From contig JAWKKV010000001.1 of NCBI GenBank assembly GCA_041393015.1, positions 186,001-250,000 on the forward strand: a DNA stretch of 64,000 nucleotides, read 5' to 3'. The position numbers were made by a program, and so were the translations under genes. This document shows, in pieces, positions 20,572-28,368 of the stretch. A model generated the notes under the pieces. It was not told the origin of the DNA. It did not search any database and saw only the letters and a list, made by a program, of their open reading frames with translations. The stretch is from JAGQYH01 sp041393015 (GTDB lineage: Bacteria > Bacteroidota > Bacteroidia > Chitinophagales > JADIYW01). Each line of letters begins with the position of its first letter. Within the stretch, counting starts at the first letter, position 1.

Positions 20572-21138
20572 CTATTTGACGTTATAAACTTTGACTCCAT
20601 TTCTCAACCAAATACCCCAAGTTTTATCAAAGGCATGAATACTATCGGTTAATTCCCCTTCTGGATTCACAATTGGTAAATCTTCATTTTTCCATTCAAA
20701 AATACCACCGTAGAGGTTGGAGACGTTTTCAAATCCATTGTCTTTTAGCTTTTCTGCCACTTTTTCGCTTCTGTACCCAACAGAGCAATAAACCACAACT
20801 TTAGCGTCTTTATTAAGATCCTTTACTCGATTGAGATTAAAATCATCGTAACCTACCCAAATGGCATTTTTAAGGTGACTTATATCAAATTCAACTTTTT
20901 CTCTGGCATCTAAATAGATGGTATTGGAATCTAACATTAGTACTTCCGGTACTGTAACCTCCTCCACGGAATGACTCAATAAGCCCTGTAACATGACTTG
21001 ATAAGCTTTGTTTTCTACCTTTTGTTGTCCACAAGCTTGTAAGCTAGAGAGTAAGAATATAAGAATAAAGATTTTTGATAGCTTTTCAAGCAAGCGGACG
21101 CTTGCAATGTTATTAGCACGAGTGGACACTCGCGCCAT
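20572..21138 (-). CDS. Rhodanese-like lipoprotein
   Basis: A rhodanese domain with active-site loop YCSVGYRS (catalytic Cys; persulfide carrier), preceded by YLDAREKVEFDISHLKNA and followed by LYGGIFEWKNEDLP. The N-terminus carries a lipoprotein signal (IFILIFLLSSLQAC). The start is uncertain. The frame is open to 21222, but upstream of the signal peptide it reads through a cluster of palindromes. ATG at 21138 is used here; a TTG at 21091-21093 would give a cleaner signal peptide starting LLEKLSK. The gene follows phhA and is the last in the aromatic amino acid operon. Its link to that pathway is unclear. Confidence 0.85.
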   Translation of the reverse strand: MARVSTRANNIASVRLLEKLSKIFILIFLLSSLQACGQQKVENKAYQVMLQGLLSHSVEEVTVPEVLMLDSNTIYLDAREKVEFDISHLKNAIWVGYDDFNLNRVKDLNKDAKVVVYCSVGYRSEKVAEKLKDNGFENVSNLYGGIFEWKNEDLPIVNPEGELTDSIHAFDKTWGIWLRNGVKVYNVK

Positions 21139-21218
21139 ATTAGTATTTTTAAGTTTTTTTTTCAATTTTATTGTTTCGTTTTCTTGCAATGGGCTGAACC
21201 CATTGGATTTAATCCAAT
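21087..21218. repeat. Cluster of short REP-like palindromes
   Basis: Four perfect palindromes lie within 130 bases. They are GCAAGCG-GA-CGCTTGC (21090-21105), CGAGTG-GA-CACTCG (21119-21132), CAATGGG-CTGAA-CCCATTG (21187-21205) and ATTGGATT-T-AATCCAAT (21202-21218). The first two share a GA centre. They overlap the 5' end of the rhodanese reading frame and the 3' end of phhA. They resemble REP-type elements; copies elsewhere in the genome cannot be seen from here. Confidence 0.7.
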
Positions 21219-21985
21219 ACAATATCTAGCTTCGTAACATCTCCAGAAACAGAAGGATATTTTTTCAATGCCACATCTAACCAATATTCTATTTCCTCTA
21301 TAGAACCAAATAATTGCGCATAAGATTCAATCATATAATATCGATCTTGAAAGGCATGTTTGTAATAATGGTTCTCCATGATAGCTTTGACATTGTATGG
21401 ATGGCGCACTGCTTTATCTTCTAAACAGAATAGTGTTTCGCCTTTGGACGATAAAATACCAGCTCCATATATTCTCAAACCTCGTTTACCATCTACAAGT
21501 CCAAACTCTACCGTGAACCAATAGATTCTACCAATTAACTCAATGGCGAAAGGATTATTAATATGCTTCAAAGCTATTTTACTCAACGATTGTAAATAAT
21601 CAACAAAAAACTGATTGGTTAAAATAGGCACATGCGCAAAAACATCATGGAACATATCCGGCTCTTCCAAATAGTCTAATTCCTCCATTTTACGTAGCCA
21701 TGTAGTAGCAGGAAATTTTTTGATTGACAATAATTCAAAGAAATCTTTATCCGGTATTAAACCAGGTACCACTTCTAATTGCCAACCGGTAGTTTCCTTA
21801 AGGACGGCATTGGTTTCATCAAAATCAGGAATTTTATCAGCCACAAAATTTACCTTTTTAAGACCTTTTAAAAATGTATAGGCCGCTCTGTTGGGGTAGA
21901 TTTTAAACTGCCGCTCGTATAAAAGCTTCCAAACATGAAAGTCTTCTTCAGTATATTTATTATATTCTTGCTGTAGGTTATACAT
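21209..21985 (-). CDS. phhA: Phenylalanine 4-monooxygenase
   Basis: A pterin- and iron-dependent hydroxylase converting Phe to Tyr, 258 residues, matching the size of bacterial single-domain enzymes. The catalytic core shows PDMFHDVFAHVP, with the two iron-binding His, and YWFTVEFGLV, with the iron-binding Glu. YGAGILSS is also conserved in the family. The ATG follows the stop of the MarR gene with no intervening base. Its place in an operon with hppD and hmgA indicates catabolism of phenylalanine via tyrosine. Confidence 0.97.
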   Translation of the reverse strand: MYNLQQEYNKYTEEDFHVWKLLYERQFKIYPNRAAYTFLKGLKKVNFVADKIPDFDETNAVLKETTGWQLEVVPGLIPDKDFFELLSIKKFPATTWLRKMEELDYLEEPDMFHDVFAHVPILTNQFFVDYLQSLSKIALKHINNPFAIELIGRIYWFTVEFGLVDGKRGLRIYGAGILSSKGETLFCLEDKAVRHPYNVKAIMENHYYKHAFQDRYYMIESYAQLFGSIEEIEYWLDVALKKYPSVSGDVTKLDIVLD

Positions 21986-22432
21986 TTAAATTTTTCCTTC
22001 TTCTTTATCTGACATATTGTAAAAAATCTTATCTACAATAACATTTAGGGCGTGTAAGTCATCTTTATTCAATCCTTCCCAGCCTCTTTTTCTAAACTCC
22101 ACCACATGGGGCAACAATAACTCAATAGTTTCAGTGCCCTTTTTAGTCAACTCTATAAAATATTTACGTCTATCTTCTTTGCTCATTTTTCTCTTTACCA
22201 AATTCTTTTTGGCTAAAAGGTCAATAATTCTAGTAACGGTAGGTGCATCTTTGTAAGTATTTTCTCCAATTTGATTTTGCGACAATAGACCATGTTTGAA
22301 TAATTCATACATAATTACCCATTGATCAACTGTGATAATTGCTCCAATTTCATTGAAGTTACGCTGCAATGTTTGCTTTAATTTTTTGCTGGTTCTCTCT
22401 AATAAAAAGCCATAATTTAAATTATGATCCAT
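21986..22432 (-). CDS. MarR-family transcriptional regulator
   Basis: A 148-residue winged-helix protein with the recognition region NTYKDAPTVTRIIDLLAKKNLV and the wing KEDRRKYFIELTKKG. Its position between hppD and phhA, directly joined to phhA, suggests that it controls the aromatic degradation genes in response to a pathway compound such as homogentisate. That role is inferred from context. A candidate binding palindrome is at 26039-26053, before the first gene of the operon. Confidence 0.93.
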   Translation of the reverse strand: MDHNLNYGFLLERTSKKLKQTLQRNFNEIGAIITVDQWVIMYELFKHGLLSQNQIGENTYKDAPTVTRIIDLLAKKNLVKRKMSKEDRRKYFIELTKKGTETIELLLPHVVEFRKRGWEGLNKDDLHALNVIVDKIFYNMSDKEEGKI

Positions 22433-22440
22433 ATTTGTTT

Positions 22441-22475
22441 TAGTATTTAGTATTTAGTAATTGGTATCTAGTATT
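22441..22475. repeat. Heptamer tandem repeat
   Basis: Five successive heptamers resembling TAGTATT start at 22441, 22448, 22455, 22462 and 22469, in the 72-base gap between marR and hppD. Related words (AATACTT) continue to 22497. Confidence 0.75.
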
Positions 22476-22504
22476 TGTTCAATAATACTTAATACTTTTT
22501 TTCT

Positions 22505-23608
22505 TTACAACGTTCCTCTAATGGCTTGTTCTCTTTCAATTGCCTCAAACAATGCTTTAAAGTTTCCTTTGCCAAATGACTTCGCCCCTTTTCTTTGAAT
22601 AATCTCAAAAAACAAGGTTGGTCTTGATTGTAATGGTTTGGTGAAGATTTGCAATAGATAACCTTCATCATCTCTATCCACCAAAATACCTAACTCCGCT
22701 AGCTGACTGATGCTCTCATCAATTTTCCCTACTCTGTCTTGCAATACTTCATAATAACTGCTTGGAACCGTTAAAAAATCAATCCCTCTCGATTTTAAAG
22801 TAGCAACTGTATGCATAATATCATCTGTTGCTATAGCGATATGCTGCACCCCTGAACCTCCGTAAAACATCAAATATTCTTCAATTTGAGAACGCTTTTT
22901 TCCTTCTGCCGGTTCGTTGATAGGAAATTTGATACGACCATTACCGTTGCTCATCACCTTACTCATTAAGGCAGTATAATCAGTAGAAATATCTTTATCG
23001 TCGAATGAAATAAGCTGATTAAAGCCCATTACATTTTTGTAAAAATCTACCCAAGTATTCATTTCTCCCCAATCAACATTGGCTACCATATGATCGATAT
23101 ATTTAAAACCAACCGGCTCTGTTTTCAATCCATTGTCCCACGCTTGATAACCCGGCAAGAAAACTCCGTTATAATCTTTTCTTTCTACAAAAACATGAAT
23201 GGTATCACCATATAATTTTATTGATGACATGACAACTTTACCATTTTCGTCTTCAATGGTTTTAGGCTCAAAATTAGATTGTGCTCCTCTTTTTATGGTT
23301 TCCCGATATGATTTGTTGGCATCATCTACCCATAAGGCAATCGCTTTTACGCCATCACCATGCTTATCAATATGCAAACCAACATCAGTTCCGCCTTTCA
23401 TTGGGCTGGTTAAAACCATTGTTACTTTATCTTGCTTCACCACATAACTTTCAAATTCCTTTTCTCCTGTAGACAAGCCTTTGTAGGCATACGGTTTAAA
23501 GCCAAATGCAATTTGATAAAAGTAGGCCGCTTGTAGAGCATTACTTACATATAATTCGATGTGATCTGTTCCATTTAATGGTAAAAAATCAGTTTCTAAC
23601 GACTTCAT
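22505..23608 (-). CDS. hppD: 4-hydroxyphenylpyruvate dioxygenase
   Basis: This enzyme converts 4-hydroxyphenylpyruvate to homogentisate with Fe(II). The product has 367 residues in two vicinal-oxygen-chelate halves. The first begins at DHIELYVSNA and the second at DHMVANV. The iron ligands appear as His in VDHMV, His in SGVQHIAIAT and Glu in FFEIIQRKG. The C-terminal helix (GKGNFKALFEAIEREQ) that closes the active site is present. The gene lies 17 bases after hmgA in the same operon. Confidence 0.97.
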   Translation of the reverse strand: MKSLETDFLPLNGTDHIELYVSNALQAAYFYQIAFGFKPYAYKGLSTGEKEFESYVVKQDKVTMVLTSPMKGGTDVGLHIDKHGDGVKAIALWVDDANKSYRETIKRGAQSNFEPKTIEDENGKVVMSSIKLYGDTIHVFVERKDYNGVFLPGYQAWDNGLKTEPVGFKYIDHMVANVDWGEMNTWVDFYKNVMGFNQLISFDDKDISTDYTALMSKVMSNGNGRIKFPINEPAEGKKRSQIEEYLMFYGGSGVQHIAIATDDIMHTVATLKSRGIDFLTVPSSYYEVLQDRVGKIDESISQLAELGILVDRDDEGYLLQIFTKPLQSRPTLFFEIIQRKGAKSFGKGNFKALFEAIEREQAIRGTL

Positions 23609-23625
23609 ATAATTCTTTTTATGGT

Positions 23626-24774
23626 TTACAACCAGCTGGTTAAATAAGATGGATCTTCTACGTCCAAAGCTGCTTGCGTTAATTTTAAAGGATGAAAGGT
23701 ATCGATCATCACGGCTAATTCTTCAGTTGACTTTGCTCCAATACTTTTCTCCATGGTTCCTGGTGCCGGACCGTGAGGAATGCCGCCAGTATGTAATGTA
23801 AATTGACCAGGTCGAATGCCCTTTCTACTCATAAAATCGCCATCTACGTAATACAATAACTCTTCAGAATCTATATTGCTATGATTGTATGGGGCAGGTA
23901 TCGCCTCAGGATGATAATCGAATAATCGTGGCACAAAGGAGCAAACCACATAACTTCTAGTGCCGAATGTTTGGTGCACTGGAGGCGGTTGATGTACTCT
24001 TCCTGTAATTGGTTCGAAATCGTGAATAGACATGGCAAATGGATAGTGATAGCCATCCCAACCCACTACATCAAATGGATGTGTTTTGTAATTGACAGTG
24101 TGCAATATTCCTTCCTTTCTAATCTTGATTGGAAACTCTCCTGTTTCATTTTTAGGCGCTACAAATTCAGGAGCTCGCAAATCTCTTTCACAAAATGGAG
24201 CGTGTTCCATTAACTGACCAAATCGATTCAAGTAATTTTTAGGGAACCATATTTCGTCTTTACTTTCAATAAAAAGAATTTTATTGTCACTGCTATCAAA
24301 CTCAACTTGATAAATACATCCTCTAGGTATAACAAGATAATCTCCCTCTTTAAAAACTATATCTCCAAACAAAGTATGAAGCGTTCCTGTTCCTTTATGA
24401 ATAAAAAACATTTCGTCAGCATCACCATTTTTGTAGAAATAATCTTTCATGGATTGCTTTGGAAAAGCTAAACCTATATTGATGAAATTATTGAAAAACA
24501 AAATGGTTCTACTTTGTAAAAAATCATCTGTAGGTGGAATATCAAAGCCTTCTAATTTTCTTGGAGCAATATTATGTTCCACGGCTGCCTTTGGCGCCAC
24601 ATTGATGCTTTCGCCTAAAGAAGTTATTTGCGTTGGTCTTTCTAAGTGGTATAAAAGCGATGCTTTACCATTAAATCCTTCCGTACCGAACAATTGCTCG
24701 TAATAGAAATTACCTTCCTTACTCTTAAAAACAGTATGCCTTTTATGCGGTATGTTACCTCTTTTTAGATACAT
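23626..24774 (-). CDS. hmgA: Homogentisate 1,2-dioxygenase
   Basis: This enzyme opens the ring of homogentisate to give maleylacetoacetate. It has 382 residues with two cupin-like regions. HKGTGTLHTLFGDIVFKEGD is the N-terminal cupin strand set. Iron-site segments include QPPPVHQTFG, HSNIDSEELLYY and HTGGIPHGPAPG. It starts one base after the stop of the dehydrogenase gene. No maleylacetoacetate isomerase or fumarylacetoacetase is in this window, so the pathway must finish elsewhere. Confidence 0.96.
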   Translation of the reverse strand: MYLKRGNIPHKRHTVFKSKEGNFYYEQLFGTEGFNGKASLLYHLERPTQITSLGESINVAPKAAVEHNIAPRKLEGFDIPPTDDFLQSRTILFFNNFINIGLAFPKQSMKDYFYKNGDADEMFFIHKGTGTLHTLFGDIVFKEGDYLVIPRGCIYQVEFDSSDNKILFIESKDEIWFPKNYLNRFGQLMEHAPFCERDLRAPEFVAPKNETGEFPIKIRKEGILHTVNYKTHPFDVVGWDGYHYPFAMSIHDFEPITGRVHQPPPVHQTFGTRSYVVCSFVPRLFDYHPEAIPAPYNHSNIDSEELLYYVDGDFMSRKGIRPGQFTLHTGGIPHGPAPGTMEKSIGAKSTEELAVMIDTFHPLKLTQAALDVEDPSYLTSWL

Positions 24775-24775
24775 C

Positions 24776-26017
24776 TTATACTTCTTTTATTATCAATTGA
24801 TTCACTGCAATTTCTAATGCTTTACTAGTAATATCCGTAAGCGAATCATCTAAATCGTATACTTTCATTAACGCTTCTCTAATGACATTTGACACATCAT
24901 TGAAAATGGCTTTATCGGTAATTTCAACATTAGAACCCATTAAATAAGCGAATACTCTTGCCATTCCACAGTTCGCGATAAAATCAGGAATTACACTTAA
25001 ACTGTCATCTGCTTTACTCAAAATTTGTCCGTAAAAAATTTCCGGATCATTAAACGGAACATTGGCACCACTTGAAATCAACTTTAATCCAGCAGCTACC
25101 ATTCTATCTAACTGATCTTCATTGATCAATCTTGATCCCGCTGCAGGGATACATATTTCTGCTTTTAAATCCCAAATTCTTTCATTGGCTTCTTCAAAGG
25201 AAATCATATCATCGCGATATAGCAATCTGTTTTTTCGATTCATAAAAAGTTCTTTTACTTCTTGAAAAGAAAATCCTTCCTCTTTAATAACACCACCGCC
25301 ACCATCGATGATTCCAACAATTTTAACACCCATTTGTGCTAAGAAAAATCCGGCTGCTGCCCCAACATTTCCCCATCCTTGGATAATTACCTTTTTCTCT
25401 CTGATACTATCTTTGTGCCATATTTGGTAGAAATGCTTCACCGAAACCGCTACACCATATCCGGTAATCATATCTGAAACCGTAAACTTCACTGTTTTGT
25501 CCGGCACGTAATTAGGGTCTTCAATAATCTTAGAAACGCCAGCTCTTAATTGACCAATTTTATTAATCTTGGCTCTTTCCGTTGGTTCATAATGTCCTTT
25601 TACAATGCCTTCTTGTGGATGCCACAAGCCGTATCCTTCAGTTATAGGAATAACGTCATGGATCTCATCAACGTTCATATCACCGCCAGTTCCGTAATAA
25701 TTTTTAAGAATTGGCGTCACTGCTTTATACCATCTTTCCAATACCTCTACCTTTCTTGGATCGTTTGGATCGAAATTTATACCTGATTTTGCTCCCCCAA
25801 TGGCCGGTCCACTTACCGTAAATTTTATCTCCATGGTTTTGGCCAAAGACGTCACCTCATTTCGATTCAGCCCTTTTCGCATTCTGGTGCCACCACCGGC
25901 AGCTCCACCTCTTAAGGAATTGATTACCAACCAGCCTTCTGCTTCGGATAGTCTGTCTTTCCATTCGAATACTATTTCGGGAGCTGTCTCTTCAAATTGT
26001 TTTAAAAGTGCTTGCAT
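24776..26017 (-). CDS. Glu/Leu/Phe/Val dehydrogenase family protein
   Basis: A 413-residue NAD(P)-dependent amino acid dehydrogenase. The substrate-domain segment GPAIGGAKSGINFDP contains the catalytic-site lysine, and the Rossmann segment is IQGWGNVGAAAGFFLAQMG. NFNDP-like and PDFIANCGMA segments near the C-terminus are typical. It is the first gene of an operon with hmgA and hppD. It may therefore deaminate Phe, Tyr or a branched-chain amino acid, or serve as a glutamate dehydrogenase recycling the amino group. Specificity cannot be decided by eye. Confidence 0.92.
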   Translation of the reverse strand: MQALLKQFEETAPEIVFEWKDRLSEAEGWLVINSLRGGAAGGGTRMRKGLNRNEVTSLAKTMEIKFTVSGPAIGGAKSGINFDPNDPRKVEVLERWYKAVTPILKNYYGTGGDMNVDEIHDVIPITEGYGLWHPQEGIVKGHYEPTERAKINKIGQLRAGVSKIIEDPNYVPDKTVKFTVSDMITGYGVAVSVKHFYQIWHKDSIREKKVIIQGWGNVGAAAGFFLAQMGVKIVGIIDGGGGVIKEEGFSFQEVKELFMNRKNRLLYRDDMISFEEANERIWDLKAEICIPAAGSRLINEDQLDRMVAAGLKLISSGANVPFNDPEIFYGQILSKADDSLSVIPDFIANCGMARVFAYLMGSNVEITDKAIFNDVSNVIREALMKVYDLDDSLTDITSKALEIAVNQLIIKEV

Positions 26018-26038
26018 TGAAATTATTTGTTAATGTAA

Positions 26039-26061
26039 TTGTTGTCTCAACAACAAAAATA
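26039..26061 (-). promoter_or_regulatory. Candidate -7 box and operator of the aromatic operon
   Basis: On the minus strand TATTTTTG (26054-26061) matches TAnnTTTG. Immediately downstream, across the expected start site, is the palindrome TTGTTG-TCT-CAACAA (26039-26053), of a size and sequence type common for MarR operators. A TTG at the right -33 distance was not found. Assignment to the operon's MarR protein is inference. Confidence 0.4.
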
Positions 26062-26169
26062 TACATTTCCTTAACAATAGTAGAATAAGAGTTGTTAAAT
26101 ATTGATTCTCGCGTTTCCTTTTTTATTTTGAGTAGAACTATAAGAAAGATTTGTTTTTAAGCGAGATGA

Positions 26170-26260
26170 TGCGTTAGGGATTGAAGCGGATATACTTTTG
26201 GGTGTAGTGAAACGAAACCAAAAAGATTGAAGCGAAAAGCCCGCCCGAACGCCAAAATTC
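26170..26260. repeat. Direct-repeat intergenic element
   Basis: ATTGAAGCG occurs at 26180-26188 and again at 26226-26234, separated by a C/T-poor spacer with GGTTTCGTTTC on the complement, then AAAAGCCCGCCCGAACGCC. From memory, similar sequences occur between genes in other Bacteroidota, but this cannot be verified here. Confidence 0.4.
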
Positions 26261-26350
26261 AATTTGATTTTAATATGGAAAGCCAATTTGAATTATTTAT
26301 ATTAGTCTACTTTTACTTATTTATAGCTACAAGCTATTTTAATATAATCA

Positions 26351-26366
26351 CTCGGCTAGAGCCGAG
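26351..26366. repeat. Perfect 16-base palindrome before an ATG
   Basis: CTCGGCT-AG-AGCCGAG lies 14 bases upstream of the ATG at 26381. Arm length and 2-base centre resemble those of the palindromes at 21090-21132. Confidence 0.6.
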
Positions 26367-26380
26367 CTAAAATTGCGACC

Positions 26381-27373
26381 ATGAAAGCACTTGTTTTAAG
26401 AGAAAATTCTTTTCAAATTGAAGATTTTACTGCACCGGAATGCAAAGAGAGAGAAGTATTGATAAAAGTAAAATATGCTGCACTAAATCATCGAGATCAA
26501 TGGATTAGAGAAGGACAATATGCTAAAATTCAATATCCTTCAATTTTAGGTTCTGATGGAATTGGCGAAGTGGTGGCGACCGGTGGCGTTGAGGGCGAAG
26601 GCTTGATTGGTAGAAGTGTCATTATCAATCCGAATATTAATTGGGGCGACAATAATGCTTATCAGGATATGAAAGATTATGAGATTTTAGGCATGCCTTC
26701 TTATGGCACATTGGCTGAATTTATTTGTGTAGATATAGATCGATTGAATCAAGTGCCTTCGCATTTATCGGACAGTGAGGCAGCTGCTTTGCCATTAGCA
26801 GGATTGACCGCTTACAATGCGCTGTTTAATAAAGGCAAGGCACACAAGGATATGAATATTTTAATCTCAGGTGTTGGTGGTGGTGTAGCACAGTTTGCTT
26901 TTCAGTTTGCATTGGCCATTGGCGCAAAAGTTTGGGTGACGAGTAGCAAAGAAGAGGTATTAGAAAAATGCATAGAAATGGGTGCATCCGGAAGAGTAAA
27001 TTATCACAGACCTGAAGCGTTTTCACAAATTAAAAAAGAGAGTGGTGGAATTGATCTCATTATTGATAGTGCCGGAGGTGATGGATTAAATGATCTTTTA
27101 GGCACTTTAAATCCTGGTGGAAAATATGTTTTTTATGGCGCGACTAAAGGTGTGCCATCCGATTTAAACTTAAGAATGATTTTTTGGAAACATTTATCAT
27201 TGCATGGTACCACCATGGGTAGTGATGAAGATTTTAAGGATATGTTAGCCTTTGTGGAGCGGCACAAAATTCATCCTATAATCGATAAAGTATATCCTTT
27301 TGACCAAGTGATTGAGGCTTTTGATTTAATGAAGGCGGGATTTCAGTTTGGGAAGATTGTAGTGGAGTTGTAG
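26381..27373 (+). CDS. Zinc-independent alcohol dehydrogenase / quinone oxidoreductase-like protein
   Basis: A 330-residue medium-chain dehydrogenase/reductase. The N-terminal GroES-like domain carries AALNHRDQWIREGQY and SILGSDGIGEV. The NAD(P) site is ISGVGGGVAQFAFQFA, and KIVVEL closes the fold. The Cys/His set needed for catalytic zinc is not evident, and the structural-zinc cysteine lobe is absent. This places it near the quinone-oxidoreductase or enoyl-reductase branch. It is a single gene with no obvious partner; the substrate is unknown. Confidence 0.9.
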   Translation: MKALVLRENSFQIEDFTAPECKEREVLIKVKYAALNHRDQWIREGQYAKIQYPSILGSDGIGEVVATGGVEGEGLIGRSVIINPNINWGDNNAYQDMKDYEILGMPSYGTLAEFICVDIDRLNQVPSHLSDSEAAALPLAGLTAYNALFNKGKAHKDMNILISGVGGGVAQFAFQFALAIGAKVWVTSSKEEVLEKCIEMGASGRVNYHRPEAFSQIKKESGGIDLIIDSAGGDGLNDLLGTLNPGGKYVFYGATKGVPSDLNLRMIFWKHLSLHGTTMGSDEDFKDMLAFVERHKIHPIIDKVYPFDQVIEAFDLMKAGFQFGKIVVEL

Positions 27374-27380
27374 ATTATTT

Positions 27381-27444
27381 GATGTGCTGATGTGCAGATT
27401 TGTTGATGTGCTGATGTGCTGATGTGCTGATGTGCTGATGTGCT
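27381..27444. repeat. Octamer tandem repeat (GATGTGCT) x8
   Basis: Eight successive octamers start seven bases after a stop codon. Six are perfect GATGTGCT; the second is GATGTGCA and the third GATTTGTT. Confidence 0.95.
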
Positions 27445-27692
27445 GATTAAAAATCTAAGTATATTGTTAGGATTCAATAACTATTGGAGGTTATAATTTT
27501 TTTAATCCTAAAAATCCCAATGTTGACGAAATAGTGTCGCGTATGCTGCCAACATATAGATTCGTAAGCACAATCTACGAGCAACGATTAACATTCACAA
27601 AAGAATGACAATCAGCTACTTAAAAAAGTAAAAGTGTGTTCCCTACTCGATAAATTAAAAAATCTGTTCCCTTAACTCGTTTTATCTTCTTT

Positions 27693-27700
27693 TACATTTG
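27693..27700 (+). promoter_or_regulatory. -7 box TACATTTG of the lipoprotein gene
   Basis: An exact TAnnTTTG box lies 37 bases before the ATG at 27738. No clear TTG is seen 19-21 bases upstream, so the promoter is only half supported. Confidence 0.5.
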
Positions 27701-27737
27701 AGAATAATTGAATATAAACTAAAGAAAAAAACGTGTT

Positions 27738-28313
27738 ATGAAAAGTAAATTAATGATTACAATGGTGGTTGCACTTGCCCTATTTTCAAGTTGCGAACAA
27801 ATTCCTGATTTAAATCCATCAACAAGTGCGGGCTCCAATATTCTTGTAGCTAATATTAATGAAGCACTTATTACTGAAAATGATTTTGAAAATAGAGATT
27901 ATGACATTACTGGTGATGGTACTACTGACATCTCTTTCTCTAGACAAATTAGGACTGTTTTCTTTTCTGATGAAGTCACTCACAATCTATATATGTATAG
28001 TTCAGAAATATTATTAGATCTTAATGGCATTCCTTATTATGGTACTCAACTTTCAAGTGCGCCTGCGCTTGGTGCTTGGTTTCCATTTTTGGGTTCCCTA
28101 TCAAATACAACAACAAATTATAACGAAATTAATTACAACATTCCAAATGGCAAGCGCTATATATTTTATAGAATGTATATAAACAATGCTCAACATTATG
28201 GTTGGATTGAATTACAATCATCGACTACGAATGGACTTAAAAATACTGCCATTTTAAGAATTGCAATTGCTGAAGAGCCAGGTATAGTTTTAAGAGCTGG
28301 TCAAACAGAATAG
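27738..28313 (+). CDS. Small lipoprotein of unknown function
   Basis: A 191-residue protein with a lipoprotein signal (LALFSSC, Cys at about residue 19). The mature part has a segment with DITGDGTTDISF, reminiscent of FG-GAP or calcium-binding loops, then beta-rich sequence with a HYGWIEL motif often seen in secreted Bacteroidota proteins. The family was not recognised. It has its own -7 box and terminator, so it appears monocistronic. Confidence 0.8.
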   Translation: MKSKLMITMVVALALFSSCEQIPDLNPSTSAGSNILVANINEALITENDFENRDYDITGDGTTDISFSRQIRTVFFSDEVTHNLYMYSSEILLDLNGIPYYGTQLSSAPALGAWFPFLGSLSNTTTNYNEINYNIPNGKRYIFYRMYINNAQHYGWIELQSSTTNGLKNTAILRIAIAEEPGIVLRAGQTE

Positions 28314-28322
28314 AAATGACAG

Positions 28323-28367
28323 CTACCATCCTTGCCTATTTATATAAGTATAAGGATGGTAGTTTTC
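28323..28367 (+). terminator. Rho-independent terminator
   Basis: CTACCATCCTT (28323-28333) and AAGGATGGTAG (28352-28362) form a perfect 11-bp stem followed by TTTTCATT. It ends the lipoprotein gene and lies just before the converging lipid kinase stop. Confidence 0.85.
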
Positions 28368-28368
28368 A

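Larger units (their letters stand above)
26018..26380. other. Divergent intergenic region with several elements
   Basis: Between the dehydrogenase and the alcohol-dehydrogenase-like gene lie a candidate operator and -7 box (26039-26061), a direct-repeat element (26170-26260) and a perfect GC-rich palindrome (26351-26366). A 63-codon minus-strand frame at 26095-26286 coincides with the repeat element and is not considered a gene. Confidence 0.55.
27374..27737. other. Intergenic with octamer array and promoter
   Basis: After the octamer repeat (27381-27444) the region holds no gene. A duplicated phrase, GTTCCCTACTCG (27639-27650) and GTTCCCTTAACTCG (27666-27679), precedes the TACATTTG box of the lipoprotein gene and may be a paired binding site. 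Confidence 0.5.

Noticed and set aside
22441..22475. Possible CRISPR-like array
   Set aside because: Units are contiguous heptamers without spacers. None of the tandem arrays in the window has repeat-spacer structure, and no cas gene is present.
26095..26286. A 63-codon minus-strand frame rich in Ser/Phe
   Set aside because: It coincides with the ATTGAAGCG direct-repeat element and reads like translated non-coding repeat.
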